This document shows positions 1 through 6,791 of a DNA stretch of 8,679 nt, piece by piece. The stretch's first letter is position 1. Every line of letters begins with the position of its first letter. The notes under the pieces are model-generated. The model searched no databases and had not been told where the DNA came from. It worked only from the letters and a program-made list of their open reading frames with translations. This DNA comes from an uncultured Eubacteriales bacterium (GTDB lineage: Bacteria; Bacillota; Clostridia; Oscillospirales; Acutalibacteraceae): contig ONFW01000048.1 of assembly GCA_900317215.1 (NCBI GenBank), forward strand, positions 1-8,679, given 5' to 3'. The translations under genes and the position numbers were made by a program.

Positions 1-426
1 ACTTGTAACACTGTTTGGAATGGTAACGCTTGTCAATCCTGTACAGTTTTCAAATGCAAACCTTCCTATGCTTGTAACGCTGTTGGGAATTGTTACACTT
101 GTCAGACCTTTGCATTCACAAAATGCTGCATTACTAATATTTGTAATGCTATTTGGAATGGTTATGCTTTTCAGCCCTGTGCATTCGGAAAATGCTTTTT
201 CTTTTATGGTTGTAATACTGTTGGGAAGAGTGATGCTTTTGAGCATTGCGCAGTAACGAAACGCATACTCTCCTATGCTTGTGACGCTGCCCGGAATGGT
301 GATGCTTTTAAGCCATGCACAGCCGGAAAATGCCAGACTGCCTATGCTTGTAACGCTGTCGGGAAGGATGATACTATTCAGCCCGGAGCATCCTCTGAAC
401 GCACCGTCGCCTATGCTTGTAACGCT
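1..426 (-). repeat. Tandem 69-bp LRR_5 coding repeats (six full units plus a partial)
   Basis: On the minus strand, units of exactly 69 bp (23 codons) begin at 426, 357, 288, 219, 150 and 81, with a partial unit from 12 to the edge. Each encodes a SVTSIG-like start, an AF pair, a conserved Cys and a terminal IPN/LPD-like tripeptide. Units 4 and 5 are the most diverged (SITTIKEKAF and SITNISNAAF, lacking the usual SIG). The long plus-strand open frames over this region (20-256 and 275-556, rich in MLVTL and SPxHxxNA) are antisense shadows of these repeats and not genes. Confidence 0.93.
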
Positions 427-665
427 TTTGCCGTTTATGGTTTTTGGTATTATTACATCTCTTTCTTTGCCTGTAAAACCGGTTATAGTTATACCGCCGG
501 TTTTGTTTGTTTCATATTTAAAGCTGCTCGCGGGAGTTGCCGCTGACGCCGCATAAACGGGCAGGCTTGCCGAGATGATGGGCGCCGCTTCGCACAATCC
601 CGCTCCTGTAAGCATGAGAGCCGAAAGAGAAACAGAGCAGATTTTTTGAGTATTTTTGTTTTCAT
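1..665 (-). CDS. Secreted BspA-type leucine-rich repeat (LRR_5) protein, 5' part, frameshifted in the signal peptide, cut by the left edge
   Basis: Reading the minus strand gives an uninterrupted repeat protein from about position 645 to 1. After a signal-peptide-like stretch (SLSALMLTGAGL, then ...LPVYAASA with AxA-type cleavage sites) comes a short lead-in (SFKYETNKTGGITITGF) and then 23-residue repeats of the type SVTSIGxxAFxxCxxLKSITIPN, which is the LRR_5/BspA pattern. Such proteins are exported and often surface-attached, and are associated with adhesion or glycan and host contact; the role here is inferred. A good ribosome binding site (GGAGGAG, about 670-676) precedes an ATG at 665. 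That ATG's literal frame leaves the repeat frame and stops at 489-491 after 58 codons. One extra A in the A6 run at 642-647 would join the two as MKTKILKKICSVSLSALM..., a good signal peptide. The only ATG inside the repeat frame near the start is at 615, with no ribosome binding site. The gene continues past the left edge. Confidence 0.85.
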
Positions 666-694
666 TTTTTCTCCTCCAGTAGTATTAGTATTAT

Positions 695-748
695 TTTAGT
701 GGTTCTAAGTACTAAATTTAGAATATCATTGTATTATGATAAAGTCAA
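695..748 (-). promoter_or_regulatory. Probable sigma-A promoter of the LRR gene with overlapping inverted repeats
   Basis: On the minus strand TTGACT (748-743) and TATTCT (725-720) are separated by 17 bp, with a TGn extended -10 element just before TATTCT. The promoter lies about 55 bp upstream of the ATG at 665. Two interlocked inverted repeats cover the -10 and the presumed transcription start: TTTAGT (695-700) with ACTAAA (711-716), and TTCTAA (703-708) with TTAGAA (718-723). The position suits an operator for a repressor, but I do not recognise the cognate regulator. Confidence 0.55.
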
Positions 749-829
749 TAAGAGTCCTAAGGATAATTATTCTGTATTAATCATACAAAAATAAATACAG
801 CTCCCTTTTGTATTTTTTTAAAAAATCGC

Positions 830-858
830 TTGCAATTTTGATTTGTATGTGTTATAAT
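830..858 (+). promoter_or_regulatory. Sigma-A promoter of rpmE
   Basis: TTGCAA (830-835) and a perfect TATAAT (853-858) are separated by exactly 17 bp, with an extended -10 TGT at 850-852. Transcription would start near 865, leaving a leader of about 34 nt with the ribosome binding site AGAGGTGAG (885-893) ahead of the rpmE ATG at 899. The strong consensus fits a ribosomal protein gene. Confidence 0.85.
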
Positions 859-898
859 TCGTGTGTTATCTATGGAGAAACGAAAGAGGTGAGTAAAC

Positions 899-1102
899 AT
901 GAAGGAGAACATTCATCCTAAATATCAGCAGACAACGATCACCTGTGCTTGCGGTAATGTAATTGAAACCGGTTCGACTAAGAGCAACATCCGTGTTGAA
1001 ATCTGCTCAAAATGTCACCCGTTCTTCACAGGCAGACAGAAGCTTGTTGATACAGGCGGTCGCGTTGATAAATTCAAGAAGCGTTACGGTATGGGCAAAT
1101 AA
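899..1102 (+). CDS. rpmE: 50S ribosomal protein L31, zinc-binding (C+) type
   Basis: This 67-residue protein has the standard length and sequence of bacterial L31, a large-subunit protein that bridges to the small subunit. It begins MKENIHPKYQQTTITCACGN and ends with the conserved FTGRQKLVDTGGRVDKFKKRYG. Four cysteines, C16, C18, C36 and C39 (CxC and CxxC), form the zinc site, so this is the zinc-binding form and not the zinc-free paralogue made under zinc starvation. It has its own strong promoter and a terminator directly downstream, so it is probably mostly monocistronic. I saw no obvious Zur operator in the leader. Confidence 0.97.
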   Translation: MKENIHPKYQQTTITCACGNVIETGSTKSNIRVEICSKCHPFFTGRQKLVDTGGRVDKFKKRYGMGK

Positions 1103-1123
1103 TTCTCGTAAGCTACCGATCAG

Positions 1124-1155
1124 GACGGCACAGACACTGTGTCGTCTTTTTCTTT
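1124..1155 (+). terminator. Rho-independent terminator after rpmE
   Basis: GACGGCACAG (1124-1133) pairs with CTGTGTCGTC (1137-1146) as a 10-bp stem with one G-U wobble and a 3-nt ACA loop. A T-rich tail, TTTTTCTTT (1147-1155), follows at once. It lies 21 bp after the rpmE stop and 27 bp before the next start codon, so it separates rpmE from the downstream block, unless read-through feeds that block. Confidence 0.88.
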
Positions 1156-1181
1156 CTATACAAAAAAGGAGGTGAGCCTGA

Positions 1182-1808
1182 ATGCAAAGCTATAAAACTG
1201 TTGAAAGAGAAGCCTCGGACGAATTTATCGAGCAGCGCTCACGCTTTATCGGCTATGTCAAGCCCGTCTTGACCGAGGAACAGGCTGTGGAATTTATTAA
1301 CGAAAAAAAACGCCTTCATTGGGACGCAACACATAATGTTTATGCATACTCCCTTCGTAACGGACAGCTCCGCCGCTACAGCGACGACGGAGAGCCTCAC
1401 GGCACGGCAGGCATGCCCGCCCTCGATGTTATCGTAAAATCCGGCGTTACCGATGCCGTTGTGGTGATAACAAGATATTTCGGCGGAATTCTGCTTGGCA
1501 CAGGCGGACTGGTGAGAGCATATACAAAAGGAGCGAGAATCGCTCTCGATGCCGGCGGGATCATAACTATGGAAAGCTGTACCGTTGCAAGGCTCGCCTG
1601 CGATTATTCACAGTATGGCAAGGTTTCCGGGCTGATACCGGCAAACGGAGGAATAATAGACAACACAGACTTTACCGACAAAGTGGAGATAGGGTTCCAT
1701 ATCCCTTCAGGTGCTGCAAACGGCTTCTGCAAACAGCTTGCGGACGCCACCTGCGGCGCTGTTGAGGCGGAGCTGCTCGAAGAAAGATATTTTAAAAGGA
1801 ATTTATGA
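1182..1808 (+). CDS. YigZ/IMPACT family protein (UPF0029 plus DUF1949)
   Basis: The 208-residue protein matches the full length of the YigZ family. The N-terminal IMPACT/UPF0029 domain (about residues 15-125) shows RSRFIGYVKPV, ATHNVYAY (49-56), RYSDDGEPHGTAG (65-77) and the family hallmark TRYFGGILLGTGGLVRAY (97-114). The C-terminal third (about 130-205) fits the ferredoxin-like DUF1949 domain. Its biochemical role in bacteria is not settled; the eukaryotic relative IMPACT regulates the Gcn2 kinase, and the bacterial fold suggests ribosome or nucleic-acid binding. The start is fixed by a near-perfect AAGGAGGTGA (1166-1175), 6 nt before the ATG. It is 56 bp upstream of the dGTPase gene and probably cotranscribed with it. 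No strong promoter was found in the 1103-1181 gap, so expression may depend partly on read-through from rpmE. Confidence 0.93.
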   Translation: MQSYKTVEREASDEFIEQRSRFIGYVKPVLTEEQAVEFINEKKRLHWDATHNVYAYSLRNGQLRRYSDDGEPHGTAGMPALDVIVKSGVTDAVVVITRYFGGILLGTGGLVRAYTKGARIALDAGGIITMESCTVARLACDYSQYGKVSGLIPANGGIIDNTDFTDKVEIGFHIPSGAANGFCKQLADATCGAVEAELLEERYFKRNL

Positions 1809-1864
1809 ATAATAAAGGTATTCGCATTTCTTTTGCGTATATATAAGCATACGGAGGTGATAGT

Positions 1865-2866
1865 ATGCTTATCAGAGAATATCTTGAACAAAGAGAAAAG
1901 ACATGGCTTTCGGAATACGCCGCTCTTTCTTCTCAGAGCATCGGGCGCAGAGAGCCGGAGGAAAAATGCACTGTCAGAACCGAATTTCAGCGCGACCGTG
2001 ACCGTATTATCCACTGCAAGTCGTTCCGAAGGCTCAAGCATAAGACCCAGGTCTTTCTTTCTCCTGAGGGCGACCATTACCGCACAAGACTGACGCATAC
2101 TCTTGAGGTAGCTCAGATCGCCAGAACCATAGCACGCTCCCTGCGGCTCAATGAGGATCTCACCGAGGCGGTGTCGCTTGCTCACGATCTCGGACATACC
2201 CCCTTCGGTCATGCCGGAGAAAGAGCTCTCGACAGCTTATTCAAAGGTGGCTTTCATCATTATGAGCAAAGCCTCAGAGTAGTTGATATCCTTGAAAAGA
2301 ACGGTCAGGGGCTCAACCTGACATACGAAACAAGAAACGGCATACTTCACCATACCTGCGGCGAGGAGGCAAAAACCGCTGAGGGACGTATCGTCCGCAT
2401 AGCCGACAGGATCGCCTATATGAACCACGATATAGATGATGCAGTGCGCGGAGGAGTGATAAAAAACAGCGATATCCCGAAGGACATTACAAAGCTTATC
2501 GGCAATGATACATCTTCAAGGATAAACAGCATGGTAATGTCCGTGATCGAGAACAGCGAATGCGGCATAATAAAAATGTCGCCCTATATACAGAATGCAT
2601 TTGACAGGCTTCACAGCTTTATGTTTGACAGTGTTTATTCTAACGACTACGCCAAGCACGAGGAAAAAAAGGTGCCCGAGCTTATCGGTCTTCTCTATAC
2701 ATATTATTTGAAGCATCCCGAGCTTCTCCCCCGTGAGCTCGGCTTTGTGATCGAAAACGAGGGCATTGAACGCGCTGTCTGCGACCATATATCGGGAATG
2801 ACAGATCATTATGCCACGGAAAAATTCAAGGAGCTGTTCGTTCCCGATCCGTGGAGGATCAACTGA
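1865..2866 (+). CDS. dgt: dGTPase-like HD-domain deoxynucleoside triphosphate triphosphohydrolase
   Basis: This 333-residue protein belongs to the dGTPase-like branch of HD phosphohydrolases, which cleave dNTPs to the deoxynucleoside and triphosphate and thereby tune dNTP pools. The metal-binding HD set is intact: H78 (RLTHTLEV), H107-D108 (LAHDLGHTPFGH) and D181 (RIADRIAYMNHD). The N-terminal motif FRRLKHKTQVF (54-64) is also typical. The start is set by GGAGGTGA (1853-1860), 4 nt before the ATG. The stop is 13 bp before dnaG, and the order dgt - dnaG - sigA is widespread in Clostridia. The preferred substrate cannot be read from the sequence; many Gram-positive members act on several dNTPs and are allosterically activated. 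An open shadow frame overlaps its 5' end and is disregarded. Confidence 0.94.
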   Translation: MLIREYLEQREKTWLSEYAALSSQSIGRREPEEKCTVRTEFQRDRDRIIHCKSFRRLKHKTQVFLSPEGDHYRTRLTHTLEVAQIARTIARSLRLNEDLTEAVSLAHDLGHTPFGHAGERALDSLFKGGFHHYEQSLRVVDILEKNGQGLNLTYETRNGILHHTCGEEAKTAEGRIVRIADRIAYMNHDIDDAVRGGVIKNSDIPKDITKLIGNDTSSRINSMVMSVIENSECGIIKMSPYIQNAFDRLHSFMFDSVYSNDYAKHEEKKVPELIGLLYTYYLKHPELLPRELGFVIENEGIERAVCDHISGMTDHYATEKFKELFVPDPWRIN

Positions 2867-2879
2867 AAAGGAGAAATAA

Positions 2880-4649
2880 ATGTCTATACCACAGGAATTT
2901 ATTCAGGAGCTGAAAAGCAGAACGGATATCGCGGATATCATCTCGGGCTATGTCAGCCTGAAAAAAACAGGGCGGAATTATATGGGACTTTGTCCCTTTC
3001 ACGGAGAAAAGACCCCCTCGTTCAGCGTATCTCCGGAGCAGGGCTTTTTTCATTGCTTCGGCTGCGGTGAGGGCGGCGATGTAATCACCTTCATCAAAAA
3101 GATAGAAAACCTTGATTACGTGGAGGCGATACGCTTCCTTGCTCAGAAGGCAGGACTTTCAGTTCCCGAGGACGGTCAGAGCAAGGGTCTTGGCGACCTG
3201 AAAAAACGTATATATGAGGCCAACCGCGAGGCGGCAAGATTTTTCTATAAAAAGCTTTATTCACCTGAGGGTCGGGAGGCTCTCGGATATTTGAAAAAAC
3301 GGCAGCTCACAGACAAAACCATAACTCATTTCGGACTCGGCTACTCGCCGGGGTCACGCTTTGAGCTTGTTAATCATCTGAAAAAGCTCGGCTTTACAAA
3401 TCAGGAGCTTTTTCAGGCTAATCTGGCAAACGAAACAAAAAACGGCAACCCTATAGACAGGTTCTCGGACAGAGTTATGTTCCCTATCATAGACCTGAGA
3501 GGAAATGTTATAGGCTTCGGCGGAAGGATAATGTCCGACATCAAGCCGAAGTATCTCAACACCTCGGATACACCCGTATTCAACAAAAGCCGCAATCTCT
3601 TTGCCCTTCGCTTTGCAAAGCAGAAGGCAAACGGTCAGCTTATTCTTGTTGAGGGCTATATGGACGTTATAGCTCTGCATCAGGCTGGCTTTGAAAACGC
3701 TGTGGCGACCCTCGGCACGGCACTGACACAGGAGCAGGCGGCGATCATCAAGCGCTACTGCGATGAGGTGGTCATCTGCTATGATTCCGATGAAGCCGGT
3801 CAGAAGGCTACGCAGAGAGCAATAAGCATTTTAAGGCCGACAGGTCTGAATATAAGGATAGTAAAGGTCCCTGACGGCAAGGATCCCGATGAGTTCATCA
3901 AGGCTCACGGTGAGCAGGGCCCCGCAAGGTTTCGTTTGCTGCTTGAAAAAAGCGGCAATGATGTGGAATACCGCTTTGGAAGGCTGCGTTCAAAATATAA
4001 TACTGATATTCCCGATGAAAGGATAGCATATCTCACCGAGGCAGCAAAACTGATCGCCACTCTCGAAAACAGCATCGAGCGCGATTATTACATCTCAAAG
4101 CTCTCTCGTGAACAGGATATCTCAAAGGATGCGATATCAGGACAGGTCGGCAAATATCTGCGCTCCAATAAAAAGCAGACCGATATCCGGCAGCAGAAGG
4201 AAGCCATGCTTGAGCTTTCCGCAGCAAGAAATAACATCAATAAAGAAAAGAGAGGCAAGCTTAGAGCTGCCACAGCCGAGGAAGCTCTGCTGGCTATAAT
4301 CATGACCGAGCCTGATACCGCCGCCTCTCTTTTCAAGGAGCTTTCTCCCGATCTTTTTGCGACATCCTTCAACAAAAGGCTCTACCAGATATTGAAGTCA
4401 CGCTCAGACAGCGGATATGATTTTACAATTACGGATATCTCGGGCGAGCTCAGCGATGAAGAGATGAAGGGCGCGGCAGAAATACTTGCCGAGGCTCACA
4501 AAGTCGGCGACCCGCTGGAGGCCGCAAGGGAGTATATCGGCATTCTCAGGGACGAGGCTCAGAAGCTTACGCCCGATCAGATCTCTATGGCAAGCGACGA
4601 AGAACTTATGCGTGAGCTTGCAAGGATAAAGAAAAAGAAACAGCAATAA
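2880..4649 (+). CDS. dnaG: DNA primase
   Basis: The 589-residue protein is a full-length DnaG, which makes RNA primers for DNA replication at the fork together with the replicative helicase. It has the N-terminal CHC2 zinc finger (C38, H41, C59, C62; LCPFHGEKTPSFSV and FHCFGCGEGGD). The catalytic core and Toprim domain follow, with the acidic residues E258 (VEGYMDV) and D302/D304 (YDSDEAG), and then DGKDPDEF. A C-terminal helical region (about 430-589) fits the DnaB-interacting domain and ends in a basic tail (RIKKKKQQ). AAAAGGAG at 2866-2873 overlaps the dgt stop region and sets the ATG. The gene lies between dgt and sigA with short gaps, consistent with one transcript. Confidence 0.98.
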   Translation: MSIPQEFIQELKSRTDIADIISGYVSLKKTGRNYMGLCPFHGEKTPSFSVSPEQGFFHCFGCGEGGDVITFIKKIENLDYVEAIRFLAQKAGLSVPEDGQSKGLGDLKKRIYEANREAARFFYKKLYSPEGREALGYLKKRQLTDKTITHFGLGYSPGSRFELVNHLKKLGFTNQELFQANLANETKNGNPIDRFSDRVMFPIIDLRGNVIGFGGRIMSDIKPKYLNTSDTPVFNKSRNLFALRFAKQKANGQLILVEGYMDVIALHQAGFENAVATLGTALTQEQAAIIKRYCDEVVICYDSDEAGQKATQRAISILRPTGLNIRIVKVPDGKDPDEFIKAHGEQGPARFRLLLEKSGNDVEYRFGRLRSKYNTDIPDERIAYLTEAAKLIATLENSIERDYYISKLSREQDISKDAISGQVGKYLRSNKKQTDIRQQKEAMLELSAARNNINKEKRGKLRAATAEEALLAIIMTEPDTAASLFKELSPDLFATSFNKRLYQILKSRSDSGYDFTITDISGELSDEEMKGAAEILAEAHKVGDPLEAAREYIGILRDEAQKLTPDQISMASDEELMRELARIKKKKQQ

Positions 4650-4678
4650 GGAAAAAGAAATTCAGGAGGTAAAGCATT

Positions 4679-5791
4679 ATGATAGGTGCAGCACAACCGG
4701 ACAAAAGAACGATACTCAAGGATCTCATGGAGTTGGGAAAATCCAAGGGTCACATCACAAACAAGGAGATACTCGATGCCATAGGCGAAATGGATATCGA
4801 CCCCGAGCAGCTCGAAAAATTCTATGATACACTCGAAACAAACGGCGTGGAGATAGTTGAGACTCTCGACGACATCATGCTTGACGATGTTGAGCTTACT
4901 GCGATCACCGACGTCGGTGATATCAGTGAGGATTCGGATGCAGAGCCCCTGCCCGAGAACATCGCAATTGACGACCCTGTCAAGATCTACCTCAAGGAGA
5001 TAGGCCGTGTTCCGCTGCTCAGCGCAGACGAGGAGCTTGAGCTTGCTATCAGGATCTCGGACGGCGATGTTGCCGCAAAGAAGCGTCTTTCCGAAGCAAA
5101 CCTTCGCCTTGTAGTAAGCATTGCCAAGAGATATCTCGGAAGAGGCATGCAGTTCCTTGACCTTATACAGGAGGGAAATCTCGGTCTTATCAAAGCGGTT
5201 GAAAAATTCGATTATACAAAGGGCTTCAAATTCTCCACCTATGCGACCTGGTGGATCAGACAGGCGATAACAAGAGCTATTGCCGATCAGGCAAGGACCA
5301 TTCGTATTCCCGTACACATGGTAGAGACGATCAACAAGGTGAAAAAGGTCTCCAGCCAGCTTTTGCACCAGAACGGTCACGAGCCTACCGCAGAGGAGAT
5401 CTCTGAGGTCATAGGTATGCCGACGGATAAGGTCAGGGAGATAATGCGCGTCGCTCAGGAGCCTGTTTCTCTTGAAACGCCCATAGGTGAAGAGGAAGAC
5501 AGCCATTTAGGCGACTTTATTCCCGATGATGACGCGCCCGCTCCGCAGGACGCAGCCTCACATACGCTGCTGAAGGAACAGCTCTCCGAGGTACTCTCCA
5601 CCCTCACCCCGAGGGAGGAGCGTGTGCTCCGGCTTCGTTTCGGTCTTGAGGACGGTCGCTCACGCACACTTGAGGAGGTCGGCGAGGTATTCAATGTCAC
5701 CCGTGAACGTATCCGCCAGATCGAAGCTAAGGCTCTGCGTAAGCTCCGTCATCCGAGCAGGAGCAAAAAGCTTAAGGATTTTCTTGACTGA
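4679..5791 (+). CDS. sigA: RNA polymerase primary sigma factor (sigma A / sigma 70)
   Basis: The 370-residue length fits Gram-positive SigA, which lacks the long insert of E. coli RpoD. Residues 1-70 resemble region 1.1. Region 1.2 starts at DDPVKIYLKEIGRVPLL (from residue 98). Region 2 has NLRLVVSIAKRYLGRG, FLDLIQEGNLGLIKAVEKFD and the -10 recognition helix FSTYATWWIRQAITRAI. Region 3 follows. Region 4.2 is a helix-turn-helix with RTLEEVGEVFNVTRERIRQI (329-348), then the conserved end KLRHPSRSKKLKDFLD. AGGAGGT (4664-4670) sits 8 nt before the ATG, 29 bp after dnaG. The TATAAT and TTGNNN promoters elsewhere in this window are what this factor should recognise. Confidence 0.98.
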   Translation: MIGAAQPDKRTILKDLMELGKSKGHITNKEILDAIGEMDIDPEQLEKFYDTLETNGVEIVETLDDIMLDDVELTAITDVGDISEDSDAEPLPENIAIDDPVKIYLKEIGRVPLLSADEELELAIRISDGDVAAKKRLSEANLRLVVSIAKRYLGRGMQFLDLIQEGNLGLIKAVEKFDYTKGFKFSTYATWWIRQAITRAIADQARTIRIPVHMVETINKVKKVSSQLLHQNGHEPTAEEISEVIGMPTDKVREIMRVAQEPVSLETPIGEEEDSHLGDFIPDDDAPAPQDAASHTLLKEQLSEVLSTLTPREERVLRLRFGLEDGRSRTLEEVGEVFNVTRERIRQIEAKALRKLRHPSRSKKLKDFLD

Positions 5792-5806
5792 TGCCTTACG
5801 AACGGA

Positions 5807-6638
5807 GTGAAGAAAAACGAAATATGTATTCATATCATTAGCTGCCTTAGCCGCTGTATTCGGGGTTTGCTTTCTTATAGGCGGACTCATAAGGCGGCAT
5901 GTAAAAAGAAAGCCGTCCATGGCTGTGCATATTCTTATCTGCACGGGGACATCTGTTGCCCTTCTCGTTGCAGCGGCAGCGGTTTTCTTGAGCATATACT
6001 ATCCCGCAGACGAGGAGGCACAGGCTGTACTGTCGGATACGAGCGGAGCAGCCGTATCCGTGATCGACGGAGGCTATATGCTTGACGGAAAGGGCTCGGA
6101 CACAGCTTTGATCTTCTATCCCGGCGCAAAGGTGCAGACAGAAGCCTATCTTCCCATTCTTAAAAGGATAGCGGACGGCGGCATTGACTGTTTTCTGCTT
6201 GAGGCTCCGATGAGGCTTGCTATTTTAGACACCGGAGCAGCCGATAAGGTCACATCACACTACAGCTACGACACATGGCTTGTTTCAGGTCATTCAATGG
6301 GCGGTATAGCCGCTGCGGATTATGCTTCAAAGCACAGCGATATCATTGATGCTGTCGTCCTGCTTGCAGCTTATCCCAACAAAAAGCTCCCTGACAGTCT
6401 TTCTCTTTACACTATCTATGGCTCGGAGGACAGAGTTCTTGACCTCGACGCCTATAAACAGGCAAAGGAAAACGCACCGTCGGTATATCGGGAATTTGTC
6501 ATCACGGGCGGCAACCACGCTCAGTTCGGCAATTACGGAGAGCAATCCGGCGACGGAAAAGCGACGATCTCCCGTGATGAACAACAGGCGCAAACCACCG
6601 ACATCATTCTTGATCTTTTTCTGCCTGCAGCCTCATAG
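5807..6638 (+). CDS. Membrane-anchored alpha/beta hydrolase, probable N-terminal frameshift
   Basis: The intact frame from the ATG at 5919 to the TAG at 6636-6638 encodes 239 residues of an Abhydrolase_5-like serine hydrolase. Numbered from that ATG, the nucleophile is S126 (SGHSMGG), the acid probably D171 (YGSEDRV) and the base H200 (GGNHAQFG). A membrane segment (residues 3-28, ending FLSIYY) would place the enzyme outside the membrane. The substrate is unknown. The ATG at 5919 has no clear ribosome binding site and no N-terminal positive charges, while the same frame stays open upstream to 5811. That upstream part encodes KYVFISLAALAAVFGVCF, a second membrane segment, then RRHVKRK, but has no standard start codon. 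The GTG at 5807 reads KK and then leaves this frame in the A5 run at 5813-5817; one A fewer would give (M)KKTKYVFISLAAL. I give 5807 as the likely original start; 5919 is the conservative start. It follows sigA by 15 bp and may be cotranscribed. Confidence 0.75.
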
Positions 6639-6647
6639 AAAAGAATT

Positions 6648-6694
6648 AAGCTGCCACACATGCGTAAATAATTGCGCAGTGCGGCAGCTTTCTT
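6648..6694. terminator. Long hairpin, possible bidirectional terminator
   Basis: AAGCTGCC (6648-6655) pairs with GGCAGCTT (6683-6690). The stem continues inward through CAC/GTG and TGCG/CGCA, interrupted by small mismatches, around a loop at about 6665-6674. On the plus strand TTTCTT follows, ending the hydrolase transcript 10 bp after its stop. On the minus strand the hairpin is followed by TTAATTCTTTTC, so it could also stop transcription from the convergent thioesterase gene. The T-tracts are imperfect on both sides. Confidence 0.7.
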
Positions 6695-6791
6695 ATTCAG
6701 GTATTCCGGCACAGTTAATATAGACATTATACAGCTATAAGGATCCGATCCTCACACCTGCCGGACAAAGCATGCTTCTGTGTGATGCGTT
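6695..6791. other. Short intergenic stretch between convergent genes
   Basis: Nothing coding is visible. It holds small inverted repeats (TTATA/TATAA around 6727-6740, GGATC/GATCC around 6741-6751, and CACAC/GTGTG flanking about 6752-6783). None has an adjoining T-tract that would make it a convincing terminator for the minus-strand thioesterase gene. Confidence 0.4.

Noticed and set aside
20..556. Plus-strand open frames of 78 and 93 codons with repeated MLVTL motifs
   Set aside because: They are antisense to the minus-strand LRR_5 repeats, lack ribosome binding sites, and the opposite strand gives a far better protein.
963..1175. Plus-strand open frame overlapping rpmE
   Set aside because: It overlaps the unmistakable L31 gene in another frame, runs through the terminator and has no ribosome binding site.
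1809..1864. Possible hairpin or promoter (ATTCGCA/TTGCGTAT, TATATA) between yigZ and dgt
   Set aside because: The stem has a mismatch, no T-tract follows, and no -35 box lies at proper spacing from the TATATA-like sequence.
1604..2212. Long minus-strand frame of 202 codons across the yigZ-dgt junction
   Set aside because: It is antisense to two well-supported genes, with low-complexity serine runs typical of a shadow frame.
4577..5506. Minus-strand frame of 309 codons opposite sigA
   Set aside because: It lies antisense to the complete sigA coding region and shows no recognisable motif; it is a codon-bias shadow.
5807..6085. Plus-strand frame of 92 codons beginning at the GTG at 5807 as a separate small gene
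   Set aside because: Its later part overlaps the hydrolase in the wrong frame and its composition (Arg/Ser/Cys-rich) is not protein-like; only its first codons probably matter, as the original start of the hydrolase.
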